26,587 bases of DNA from Bdellovibrionaceae bacterium UBA2316 (GTDB taxonomy: Bacteria; Bdellovibrionota; Bdellovibrionia; Bdellovibrionales; Bdellovibrionaceae), in NCBI GenBank assembly GCA_002345205.1, contig DDVI01000007.1, forward strand, positions 1 to 26,587. The letters are read 5' to 3'. Position numbers and translations under genes: made by a program. Below are positions 1 through 6,924 of the stretch, one piece after another. Within the stretch, counting starts at the first letter, position 1. Every line of letters begins with the position of its first letter. Below the pieces are notes generated by a model. That model was not told the origin of the DNA. It did no database searches and saw nothing but the letters and a program-made list of their open reading frames with translations.

Positions 1-64
1 CTATGCTGCGGCCTGATTAATAGTTATATTTTTCGGTGGTCTATTAATTCTAACGGGAATTAAA

Positions 65-562
65 ATGTTCTTCGCTGGTACAAAGCCACAGAATCTAGAG
101 AATAACTTCATTGTGAAACAGCTCAAAAGGGTTTTTAAAGTTCATCCCCATATTGAAGGTCAAAACTTCTTTATAGTTAAAAATGGAGTAAGATATGCTA
201 CCCCTTTGTTTTTGGCTTTAGTTTTTCTAGAATTAAGTGACATTATTTTCGCAGTAGATTCAGTACCCGCCATATTCGCCTTAACTAAAGAGCCTTTGAT
301 TGTCTTTACATCCAATATTTTCGCGATCTTGGGCTTAAGGTCGATGTATTTTATGTTAGCAGGAGTTATGGACAGGTTTGCATTTATAAAATATGGATTG
401 GCTTCGGTTCTTATTTTTGTGGGCCTAAAAATGGTGTGGTTAAATGATCTCTTTGGAGGAAAGTTTCCGATTGTTTGGTCATTAGGTATTATCGCCGGAC
501 TAATAACAGGCTCGATTTTAATTTCTCTCATTCTGGATGGGAGAAAACAAAAAATCGCTTAA
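65..562 (+). CDS. TerC-family integral membrane protein, C-terminal part (5' side disrupted)
   Basis: The 165 residues match the second half of TerC/Alx-type membrane proteins, which are usually around 300 residues and are linked to metal-ion homeostasis. The hallmark stretch with E-x-x-D-I-I-F-A-V-D-S-V-P-A lies near residues 57-70, followed by I-V-F-T-S-N-x-F-A-I-L-G-L-R. About four hydrophobic segments are visible. Family-like sequence continues upstream of the ATG (positions 17-64 read L-I-V-I-F-F-G-G-L-L-I-L-T-G-I-K), but a TGA at 14-16 closes this frame. Bases 1-27 look family-like in another frame (G-L-I-N-S-Y). So the 5' half is either shifted by a deletion or frameshift, or affected by a sequence error at the window edge. 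The ATG at 65 is internal to the family alignment and has no clear Shine-Dalgarno, so the fragment may not be translated as a functional protein. Confidence 0.75.
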   Translation: MFFAGTKPQNLENNFIVKQLKRVFKVHPHIEGQNFFIVKNGVRYATPLFLALVFLELSDIIFAVDSVPAIFALTKEPLIVFTSNIFAILGLRSMYFMLAGVMDRFAFIKYGLASVLIFVGLKMVWLNDLFGGKFPIVWSLGIIAGLITGSILISLILDGRKQKIA

Positions 563-586
563 TTTGATTCTGCGGTAGTATTTTGA

Positions 587-850
587 GGGAAAGATGGTGG
601 AGGCTGCGCCAAGCTACAAGAACTTGAGGGACCCACGATTTCAATAAGTTACAAGACCTCATGGGAAAAAGAAAGCCTTAATTTAACGGAGCTGGCAAAA
701 TTACGTTGGATTGAGGAGTGGAAAATTGAAAGACTGGCCGATCATTTTGGGGTTTGTAAAACTGCTATTAGAGATCGGCTTAGGTATATTAAAAGGAATT
801 CAAAGAAGTTTTCTTTGAAGATTCATCAGAATATGATTCGAGGAAAGTAG
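587..850 (+). pseudogene. Serine-recombinase-like HTH fragment
   Basis: An open stretch of 87 codons without a usable start runs from just after the TGA at 584 to the TAG at 848. Its middle (residues about 25-60) reads as a helix-turn-helix: L-T-E-L-A-K-L-R-W, then I-E-R-L-A-D-H-F-G-V-x-K-T-A-I-R-D-R-L. This resembles the HTH that follows the catalytic and recombinase domains in some large serine recombinases. The catalytic domain is absent, because the reading frame upstream is closed and TerC sequence lies directly before it. I read it as the debris of a recombinase. It could also be a remnant of another HTH regulator. Confidence 0.45.
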
Positions 851-916
851 TGAAAGTAAAGTTCAATTTCATAAGCTTTACAGATTTGATACATGAATTA
901 AAATCTAAGTAGGAGT

Positions 917-1420
917 TTATTTGTTTTGTTCACCTTTTTTAAATATATTTATAATTTTTTTTGATGTTGGTTCTGGCTCTTTCTCTTGAAAACTGATTCT
1001 AATTTTGTTTCTTTTTAATGCAGCCACAAGATAAAGAGAAACTTTACTCCATTTGGCTTCGCAAATATTTGAACAAATTGCTGAGTTAGAGGTTCCTTCG
1101 TTATTTTTTTCACATTTTGAAGTGCATTTGTTAGTGCTAAATATAATGAGGTGGGGAATCTCACTAAGATCATCTAGTTTATTACATTTTTCAGTGAAAA
1201 AATCTCTACTTTCTAAAAAACTTTTTCCAAATGCTGTTTTGATATTGGGATCATTCATATCATTCTGATCTTTGTCTTTTTTAGAACATTCACCAGCGGA
1301 AGAATCAACTAGAAGTTTTGAAGAGGGAATATCATTTACAAACCCACAAAATTTTTTTATTTTTTCATCTGCTGAAACTTTTAACGTCAAAAGAATAAAG
1401 ATAAGGATAATTTTTTGCAT
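917..1420 (-). CDS. Small secreted Cys-rich protein of unknown function
   Basis: This 167-residue protein begins with a clear Sec signal peptide (Lys at 3, hydrophobic core to about residue 15, V-S-A cleavage near 18). The mature part is hydrophilic and Lys/Asn-rich. It carries seven cysteines, four of them in C-x3-C and C-x3-C spacings, which suggests disulfides in the periplasm or outside the cell. The start is supported by a GAGG box about five bases upstream of the ATG. It is transcribed opposite to its surroundings and sits alone between two recombinase fragments, so it may be cargo of a former mobile element. Its AT content is high even for this window. I recognise no family. Confidence 0.7.
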   Translation of the reverse strand: MQKIILIFILLTLKVSADEKIKKFCGFVNDIPSSKLLVDSSAGECSKKDKDQNDMNDPNIKTAFGKSFLESRDFFTEKCNKLDDLSEIPHLIIFSTNKCTSKCEKNNEGTSNSAICSNICEAKWSKVSLYLVAALKRNKIRISFQEKEPEPTSKKIINIFKKGEQNK

Positions 1421-1857
1421 AGTTACCTCGCTAAAAGCTCATCGGTTTTAAAAAAAATTGCTAAATATTACCTTAGGCCAGATCTAATCAAGAGTAATCT
1501 CTGGGGCCAGTGGCTTGAAAGTGGGCTATAATTTTGAGTCACCTCATTTCAATCACTTTCGTCTATTTTTCCGATGAATGAGCCCTTCTGTGTAATAAAT
1601 TGGGTGAGTTGCAAGAAGAACAGAAGAAAATTCTAAAAGATCAAAAGGATTTACAGACAAAATCAAATGACAAAGGAAATGTTATTAGTTTTGAGAGTCT
1701 TGAGTTATTTAGGTTGGGATTAAAAGATCTGATTTTAAAAGCAGAACTTGATCTAGATCTTCGCTCGAAAATAATGAAATTAATTGTGCATAAGATAGAA
1801 ATTTTAACTGATGGTTTTGAGATCCATTTTCGGGTTGGTGAAAATCATTACATAATG

Positions 1858-1893
1858 GCGTTGGAGGAGAATTCCTCTAACGCCTCTTTTTTT
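1858..1893 (+). terminator. Rho-independent terminator inside the recombinase fragment
   Basis: Arms GCGTTGGAGGA (1858-1868) and TCCTCTAACGC (1873-1883) form an 11-bp stem with one G-T pair and a GAAT loop, followed by C-T-C and seven T (1887-1893). It would end plus-strand transcription within the recombinase-like frame, marking the likely true 3' boundary of that gene. Confidence 0.8.
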
Positions 1894-1929
1894 GTGTCTT
1901 TTTCTGATGATGCGGGAAAGAGGAACCCT

Positions 1930-1968
1930 AAAAACAAAAAAGCCCCTGAAGTTTTAGCTTCAGAGGCT
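1930..1968 (-). terminator. Rho-independent terminator of tRNA-Phe
   Basis: Read on the minus strand, AGCCTCTGAAG (1968-1958) and CTTCAGGGGCT (1951-1941) form an 11-bp stem with a six-base loop, followed by six T, a G and five T (down to 1930). It lies about 75 bases downstream of the tRNA-Phe 3' end, so it is the expected terminator of that transcript. Confidence 0.85.
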
Positions 1969-2042
1969 TTGAAATCGAATTTAAAAGGGGCTCAAGATTT
2001 TTTACATTTTCATGCGATCGCCCGTTCGAGTCGCTTGACAAA

Positions 2043-2118
<76 letters not shown>

Positions 2119-2144
2119 TCGGTTTTAATTGTCCGAAGCCAGTT

Positions 2145-2173
2145 AAGTAACCTTCCAGTAAATATCTTGTCAA
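2145..2173 (-). promoter_or_regulatory. Candidate tRNA-Phe promoter
   Basis: On the minus strand a perfect -35 TTGACA (2173-2168) is followed after 17 bases by TTACTT (2150-2145), a weak -10. The -35 overlaps the TGA stop of the cystathionine lyase gene upstream, so the tRNA may also receive read-through from that operon. Confidence 0.45.
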
Positions 2174-3330
2174 GAGTTAAAAGCTTTTTCCAAATCCTTG
2201 ATCAAATCGTCAATATCTTCGATCCCGACGGACAGACGAATCAATGAATCATCGATTCCTAGCTCTTTTCGCTTATCTGCAGGAACGCTTGCATGGGTCA
2301 TGATCGCCGGATGCTCGATTAGGGACTCAACTCCGCCTAAACTTTCAGCTAAAGCGAAGATTTCTACGCTTTCTAAAAATTTTCGAGCAGCTGGAAGGCC
2401 ACCTTTGATGAAAAAGGTGATCATTCCTCCGAAACCTAACATCTGGCGCTTAGCCAAATCATGCTGAGGATGAGATTTCAAACCTGGGTAAATGACTTTC
2501 TCTACTTTTGAGTGTGTTGATAAAAACTCGGCCACTTTAATGGCGTTGGCTTCGTGGGCCTTCATTCGAAGTGGTAGAGTTTTCAAGCTTCTTAACGCTA
2601 AGAACGAATCAAATGGACCTTGAATCGTGCCCATCGAGTTACTTAGGAAGGCTAAACGCTCTGCAATTTCAGCTTTATTTGTGACCGCGATACCGCCGAC
2701 CATATCCGAATGACCACCGATATATTTAGTTGCTGAATGAACAACGATATCTGCACCCAAATCTAAAGGCCTTTGGAAATACGGACTCATGAACGTGTTA
2801 TCAACAACGACTAAAATACCTTTTTGGTGTGCGATTTTAGCAATAGTTTCAATATCCGCTAGTTTTAATGTTGGATTCGTGGGTGTTTCCAACCAAACCA
2901 TTTTCGTAGCGGGCGTAATGGCTGCTTCGAAATTCTTTACTTGGGTTAAATCAACGTATGAAAAGTGCAAACCCATTGGACGCAAAACTTTATCGAATAA
3001 ACGAAATGTTCCACCGTACATATCGTCCATTGCAATGACATGATCAGAATTCTTTAATAAAGCTAAAATCGTTGTCGTTGCCGCACAACCTGACGCAAAA
3101 GCGAACCCATTAGTTCCATTTTCCAGCGCTGCCATACAGTTTTCATACGCTCGACGAGTTGGATTGTGAGTACGTGAATACTCCCAACCCTTATGCACAC
3201 CCGGAGATTCCTGGACATAGGTGGATGTTAGGTACACAGGAGTCATGATGGCGCCGGTTGTTGGATCCGGCTGTTGACCCGCGTGAATGGCTTTTGTTGC
3301 GAATTTTACTTTTGTATCTGTGTTTTTCAT
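2170..3330 (-). CDS. Cystathionine gamma-lyase / gamma-synthase, PLP-dependent
   Basis: This 386-residue protein is a full-length Cys/Met-metabolism PLP enzyme (fold type I). Visible hallmarks are Y-S-R at 51-53 (phosphate contact from the neighbouring subunit), A-S-G-C-A-A at 79-84, Y-G-G-T-x-R-L near 105-111, D-N-T-F at 177-180 and S-A-T-K-Y with the PLP lysine K202. The C-terminal S-L-G-G-V-E-S-L-x-x-H-P-A is also present. The gene follows the cystathionine beta-synthase gene by 14 bases and has an AGGGA box seven bases before its ATG. With that partner it most likely cleaves cystathionine to cysteine, 2-oxobutyrate and ammonia (gamma-lyase). Sequence alone does not exclude gamma-synthase activity, since the two activities share this family. 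Confidence 0.9.
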   Translation of the reverse strand: MKNTDTKVKFATKAIHAGQQPDPTTGAIMTPVYLTSTYVQESPGVHKGWEYSRTHNPTRRAYENCMAALENGTNGFAFASGCAATTTILALLKNSDHVIAMDDMYGGTFRLFDKVLRPMGLHFSYVDLTQVKNFEAAITPATKMVWLETPTNPTLKLADIETIAKIAHQKGILVVVDNTFMSPYFQRPLDLGADIVVHSATKYIGGHSDMVGGIAVTNKAEIAERLAFLSNSMGTIQGPFDSFLALRSLKTLPLRMKAHEANAIKVAEFLSTHSKVEKVIYPGLKSHPQHDLAKRQMLGFGGMITFFIKGGLPAARKFLESVEIFALAESLGGVESLIEHPAIMTHASVPADKRKELGIDDSLIRLSVGIEDIDDLIKDLEKAFNS

Positions 3331-3344
3331 CTCACTATCCCTGA

Positions 3345-4394
3345 TTAAATACCAATTTCTTTGTAATAATTTTGAAAGTCTTCAATTTTATTGAAGACTT
3401 TGCCTATTTCGTCCGCGGTTAGGAAACCGTTGTCGATCATCCACTTATTATTAAATGCCTTACTCAAATAAGCTTTTCCACTATCAGGAAGCATGACCAA
3501 AAAACGTTTCTTTTCTTTGATTTTTTTGCCGTAATTGATCGCACCCACAAGAGCCATCGCACTTGATGGACCAACGCACAAAGATTCTTTTTGAATTAAT
3601 TCGCGAGTCATCAGGAACGATTCCTTGTCTGTTACTTTTTCAAAATCATCCATATACTTAAGTTCAACATTTTCTGGTAAGAAGTCTTCACCGACGCCTT
3701 CTACTTTATAAGATGCTGGGGGATCGATTACTTTTTTGTGATAGAATAGGTCGTAAAGGATACTTCCGACGGGATCTGCACAAACGATCTTAACATTTGG
3801 ATTTTTTTCTTTTAAATATCGTCCGACACCCGAAATAGTGCCACCCGTTCCAGCGCCACCAACAAATACATCAATTTTTCCATCCATTTGTTCCCAAATC
3901 TCGGGGCCTGTTGATCTATAATGACGTTCGCGATTATCGATATTGTGGTATTGATTCGCGTAGAAGCAGTTTGGCGTATTGTCCGCGATCTTTTTTGCGA
4001 CATTTACGTAATATCTTGGATCTGTTGGCTCAACTCCAGTTGGAGTAATCAATACTTTTGCACCAAAAGCGGCTAAAATCGCACGTTTTTCTTCGCTGAT
4101 TTTATCTGGCATGATGAAAATGCATTTATAACCTTTACTCGCTGCCACAAATGCCAAGCCTAATCCGGTATTTCCAGATGTCGCTTCGACAATCGTGCCG
4201 CCAGGTTTCAGTTCGCCACGTTTTTCGGCGCCTTCAATCAAAGCAACAGCAATACGATCTTTTACACTGCCACCAGGATTGAAATATTCAAGTTTCACAT
4301 AGTATTCGTGAATTGAATCTTTAGTTATAGAGTTAAGTTTAATTATCGGCGTATTGCCGATGGTTTCGATAATAGAGTTTTTAATCTTAGACAT
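3345..4394 (-). CDS. Cystathionine beta-synthase (catalytic core only)
   Basis: This 349-residue fold-type II PLP enzyme shows N-P-G-G-S-V-K-D-R with the PLP lysine K45, T-S-G-N-T-G at 72-77 as substrate and cofactor loop, and G-G-A-G-T-G-G-T for phosphate binding. The segment with D-P-R-Y-Y, N-x-x-Y-A-N-Q-Y and H-Y-x-S-T-G-P-E separates CBS from O-acetylserine sulfhydrylase. The end carries P-D-S-G-K-A-Y followed by a W-M motif, as in CBS. There is no N-terminal haem region and no C-terminal Bateman (CBS-pair) domain, so regulation by S-adenosylmethionine is not expected. It condenses serine and homocysteine to cystathionine for the gamma-lyase encoded next. Its ATG shares one base with the stop of the upstream small gene (TGATG), indicating translational coupling. 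Confidence 0.88.
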   Translation of the reverse strand: MSKIKNSIIETIGNTPIIKLNSITKDSIHEYYVKLEYFNPGGSVKDRIAVALIEGAEKRGELKPGGTIVEATSGNTGLGLAFVAASKGYKCIFIMPDKISEEKRAILAAFGAKVLITPTGVEPTDPRYYVNVAKKIADNTPNCFYANQYHNIDNRERHYRSTGPEIWEQMDGKIDVFVGGAGTGGTISGVGRYLKEKNPNVKIVCADPVGSILYDLFYHKKVIDPPASYKVEGVGEDFLPENVELKYMDDFEKVTDKESFLMTRELIQKESLCVGPSSAMALVGAINYGKKIKEKKRFLVMLPDSGKAYLSKAFNNKWMIDNGFLTADEIGKVFNKIEDFQNYYKEIGI

Positions 4395-4654
4395 CAGTCA
4401 TTAATAGCTTGGCGATTTAAGGACTGCAACCGATTAAAAACAGTTCCTAGCTGTGTCGCCGAATTCAAAGAGTAAGGAATTTTCAGAAATTTACAATAAT
4501 CGCGGACTTTCGCTTTGTCCGGATCATCTTTGATTAATTCATCGACTAAAAGACGGTAGGTTTCCAATTTAGACTGCGTCGCACGAGTGAACGATGAACT
4601 AAGATTTTTTTCTTTACTAAACACCACAAACCCCGCCTTTTGATCTATTTTCAC
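4394..4654 (-). CDS. Small conserved-looking protein of unknown function
   Basis: This 86-residue, mainly helical, charged protein has no signal peptide, membrane segment or cysteine cluster (one Cys). It starts with GTG five bases after the TadC-like stop and ends in a one-base TGATG overlap with the CBS gene, so it is translated as part of the operon. Residues 25-60 look like a small helical bundle (T-Y-R-L-L-V-D-E-L, then V-R-D-Y-C-K-F-L-K-I-P-Y). I recognise no family. Its position links either to the pilus-type assembly pair upstream or to the sulfur genes downstream. Confidence 0.65.
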   Translation of the reverse strand: MKIDQKAGFVVFSKEKNLSSSFTRATQSKLETYRLLVDELIKDDPDKAKVRDYCKFLKIPYSLNSATQLGTVFNRLQSLNRQAIND

Positions 4655-4659
4655 CTACT

Positions 4660-5133
4660 TCATCTTAAACTTTCAATAAAATTTTGGACCAACGGTCCAA
4701 AAATTACCGTCAAGAGTGCGGGAAACTGGAAAAAAAGGACTGGAATCATCACTAAGTAGGGAAGTTTAATTAACTTTTCTTGGATCTCGCGTTCGCACGC
4801 TTGATAAATCTCGTGTTCAAGTATGAGAATCTGATTATAGATTGGCTCTTTACGTATTCCTTTTTCCAGCAACTGAAGCAGCTGACGTCGATAAATCGAT
4901 TTAACACCCGCCACAAGTTCTTGAGTGGCCATCTGACGTTCGATTAATAGAAACCATTGTCGCGTGATCGCCACAAACGACCGAGGTTCGGCGCTCCTAA
5001 ACATTTGATTAGCAAATACGTGGCCACTTTGCGTGCTAAGATAGCGTTTTATTCCATCTTGGATTGATTTTCCTTTTTCAATACTACTTTTTACGACTAA
5101 TAAGAGTTCAAGTGGTGGCGCTAGATCTTCCAT
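4660..5133 (-). CDS. TadC-like type II secretion F-domain protein, short
   Basis: From the ATG at 5133 this is 157 residues. An AAAGGA box seven bases upstream makes this start better than the longer TTG start at 5169. The C-terminal membrane segment (K-L-P-Y-L-V-M-I-P-V-L-F-F-Q-F-P-A-L, then I-F-G-P) matches the end of TadC inner-membrane platform proteins of Flp/Tad pilus systems. The soluble helical part before it, with a Gly-Lys-S-I turn, fits one T2SSF domain. It is much shorter than usual TadC (around 300 residues). It overlaps the end of the TadB-like gene by 13 bases. No TadA ATPase, prepilin or secretin gene lies in the window. Confidence 0.6.
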   Translation of the reverse strand: MEDLAPPLELLLVVKSSIEKGKSIQDGIKRYLSTQSGHVFANQMFRSAEPRSFVAITRQWFLLIERQMATQELVAGVKSIYRRQLLQLLEKGIRKEPIYNQILILEHEIYQACEREIQEKLIKLPYLVMIPVLFFQFPALLTVIFGPLVQNFIESLR

Positions 5134-5891
5134 TTGTGATTCCTTTGCAAATAAAACAATCCCAGACAACCAAAACTAAACCAAATCGTCGCGGGAAGAA
5201 GATATTTTAGAAATAACTTCGTCTCATAGTTGGAATATGAAAAAAAACTGACCGCAATGAAAACGAAAATCAAAAATCCACCTTGTACATTCATATTTAG
5301 TGCCACTTGTCTCGACCTATGTCTCAAATCTAGTCGTAATTTTAAATTTCGGCGCAGTTTTTGAAGTTGCTCGAGGATTTTTACTTGTGAGGTTTGCACA
5401 AACGTTAACTCCTCGGCCAAATTTTTTAGTGTTGGCGACATTATTTTGGAAACATTCTGGCCTAAATTCATTGCGCGGACTAAATCGCGGAACTGTCGAC
5501 GACGCCATCCAACCATATCCTCCAAAGCCTTATCCATGGCTGATCTTAGAGATGCACCCGAAGATACTCCCAAAATAATTTTGTCTAAAAAAACTAAAAT
5601 TTCTTTCTGCATTTCGCTCTCAAATAAAGTTCGTGCCATTTGCGGCAACATGCGCGAGCTAACTATAATAAAAAAATAAAAAGACCACAGGACAACGGGA
5701 CTTTCGAATGCAAAATGAGTCACTGTTAATAGAATTGATATAAAAAAATACATGATGAAATTGAAAATGGATGTACTCAGACCAAAATTAAAAAAGAATT
5801 CGTGAATCTCATGCTTTAGAATTAAAAATCCGAGAAGCGAAATCGAAAATGAAACAACCAATGATAGCATCATGAAGAAAAATCGTATCAA
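5121..5891 (-). CDS. TadB-like type II secretion F-domain membrane protein
   Basis: The 256 residues show two N-terminal membrane helices (about 5-25 and 40-65), a third near 68-80, a cytoplasmic helical domain with the TadB/GspF signature (L-D-K-I-I-L-G-V-S-S-G-A-S-L-R-S-A-M near 102-119) and two C-terminal membrane helices. In Tad systems TadB and TadC form the inner-membrane platform that works with the ATPase on a pilus. The longest frame starts at TTG 5891; ATGs at 5873 and 5870 are alternatives and none has a clear Shine-Dalgarno. It is the first gene of the operon running to the cystathionine lyase, reading away from the shared promoter region 5892-6012. Confidence 0.65.
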   Translation of the reverse strand: MIRFFFMMLSLVVSFSISLLGFLILKHEIHEFFFNFGLSTSIFNFIMYFFISILLTVTHFAFESPVVLWSFYFFIIVSSRMLPQMARTLFESEMQKEILVFLDKIILGVSSGASLRSAMDKALEDMVGWRRRQFRDLVRAMNLGQNVSKIMSPTLKNLAEELTFVQTSQVKILEQLQKLRRNLKLRLDLRHRSRQVALNMNVQGGFLIFVFIAVSFFSYSNYETKLFLKYLLPATIWFSFGCLGLFYLQRNHKWKI

Positions 5892-5926
5892 TTTCTGTGC
5901 AAGTGATTTTTTTTTGTTGACGAACT

Positions 5927-5956
5927 TTGTCGCATTGTGAAGACTATAAGTATAGT
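5927..5956 (+). promoter_or_regulatory. Candidate promoter of the 24-aa peptide gene
   Basis: TTGTCG (5927-5932), 18 bases, then TATAGT (5951-5956). The -10 is the right half of the dyad ACTATA-AG-TATAGT (5943-5956), whose other half reads as TATAGT/TATACT on the minus strand, where it could serve the TadB-like operon. A start of transcription near 5963 is predicted. Confidence 0.5.
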
Positions 5957-5964
5957 TTTAAGTT

Positions 5965-5984
5965 TGTAGTGAATTAACACTACA
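5965..5984 (+). repeat. 7-bp inverted repeat at the predicted mRNA 5' end
   Basis: TGTAGTG (5965-5971) and CACTACA (5978-5984) are perfect inverted arms around AATTAA. The repeat begins two bases after the predicted transcription start, so it would form a 5'-terminal hairpin in the mRNA. It may stabilise the message, or it could be a repressor operator. Confidence 0.5.
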
Positions 5985-6012
5985 TCATTTTAATAATCTC
6001 CAGGAGGAGCAC

Positions 6013-6087
6013 ATGGCAAAGAAGAAAGCTGCAAAAAAAGCTACTAAGAAAAAAGCTACTAAAAAGAAAGCTTCTAAAAAAAGATAG
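6013..6087 (+). CDS. Lys/Ala/Thr-rich 24-residue basic peptide (histone H1 tail-like)
   Basis: The frame ATG to TAG encodes 24 residues made almost only of Lys, Ala, Thr and Ser, in repeats of the form K-A-T-K-K-K. This resembles the tails of bacterial H1-like nucleoid proteins. An AGGAGG box lies seven bases before the ATG, a candidate promoter and 5' hairpin precede it, and a strong terminator follows 23 bases after the stop. That complete unit argues that the peptide is really expressed despite its size. The composition suggests nucleic-acid or polyphosphate binding in the cytoplasm; this is inference from charge only. It could also be the remnant of a longer H1-like gene. Confidence 0.75.
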   Translation: MAKKKAAKKATKKKATKKKASKKR

Positions 6088-6110
6088 TTAGCTCCGGCTA
6101 ATATCTGGAA

Positions 6111-6139
6111 AACCCGCAGTTAACTGCGGGTTTTTTTTT
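6111..6139 (+). terminator. Strong terminator after the peptide gene
   Basis: AACCCGCAG (6111-6119) pairs with CTGCGGGTT (6124-6132) around the loop TTAA and is followed by seven more T. On the minus strand the same stem is followed by TTTTCC, so it may also end transcription of the beta-barrel gene that stops at 6155. Confidence 0.9.
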
Positions 6140-6154
6140 GCCTAAAACATTGAA

Positions 6155-6796
6155 TTAGAAGTAGTAGATCGAACCGATGGAAGCCGCTGGTAGCAAGGTT
6201 CCCCGGCTAGTGCTGTAAAGAAAATTAAATTCTAAGAAAAACGAATTTCCGATCCACTCTGAATCTAATTGATTGTACTGAACTCCGACATTCGCTAAAA
6301 GAAAATCGACTCCGATTTTGCCACTTCGTAATTCATTTTTTGATAAAACTTGATCCAAAATATACGAGTTACCACGAAGATCGACATTGTCCGAATTGTA
6401 CCAACGAGAATATCCTACGGTAATGTACGGAGATAAAAACTGACTCTCAAAACTAGTTTTCCAGCCCGCAAAAAACGTACTAAAGCCATATCCGTTACCA
6501 AATCCGACCTGCGCCGCGTTTTGTGCGTCAAAATTTATGTCTGCGACTCCACCGATTTGTCCAAATACTCCCGCCAACCCGATTCCAGCACCCAATTTTC
6601 GGTGATCACGCATCTCCCAATTAGAATTATACACGGATTGATAGTAACTTTTGTTGTTGGATGATGAAAATTCTGATGATGATGTCTCATTTTGCGTCTT
6701 CGATGATCGATTTGGCGAAATTTCGACCGTTGAAATCTCTTGCGCAAACGATACAGACACGAAAATAAGTACAAATGATGTTAACAAAGACTTCAT
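6155..6796 (-). CDS. Outer-membrane beta-barrel protein, unknown family
   Basis: This 213-residue protein has a Sec signal peptide (residues 1-18, V-S-F-A-Q cleavage). A Ser/Asn/Thr-rich segment (about 20-55) follows, then alternating amphipathic strands rich in Gly, Phe and Tyr that end in I-Y-Y-F. A terminal aromatic residue is the usual BAM recognition signal. An AAAAGGA box lies about six bases before the ATG. The barrel would have roughly eight strands, comparable with OmpA/OmpX-size barrels, but I recognise no specific family. It is a single gene between the peptide unit and the Mla operon. Confidence 0.75.
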   Translation of the reverse strand: MKSLLTSFVLIFVSVSFAQEISTVEISPNRSSKTQNETSSSEFSSSNNKSYYQSVYNSNWEMRDHRKLGAGIGLAGVFGQIGGVADINFDAQNAAQVGFGNGYGFSTFFAGWKTSFESQFLSPYITVGYSRWYNSDNVDLRGNSYILDQVLSKNELRSGKIGVDFLLANVGVQYNQLDSEWIGNSFFLEFNFLYSTSRGTLLPAASIGSIYYF

Positions 6797-6831
6797 AAAG
6801 ATCCTTTTCTGAAATTTCCGACTAAAATACA

Positions 6832-6849
6832 GAGGTTTTAGCTAACCTC
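6832..6849. repeat. 6-bp inverted repeat in the OMP upstream region
   Basis: GAGGTT (6832-6837) and AACCTC (6844-6849) flank TTAGCT. It lies 36 bases upstream of the OMP start and 76 bases downstream of the mlaD stop on the minus strand. With no T run it is a poor terminator, and an operator or leader hairpin for the OMP gene is possible. Confidence 0.3.
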
Positions 6850-6924
6850 CAACAAAAATATAGTCAGAAAAAGATCTCATTGGCACTGAATTTGCGAATA
6901 AACTTATCTAGAGGAACAATCGGA

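Noticed and set aside
5917..5950. TTGACG with TATAAG as the peptide-gene promoter
   Set aside because: The spacing is 22 bases, too long for a standard promoter; TTGTCG with TATAGT at 18 bases fits better.
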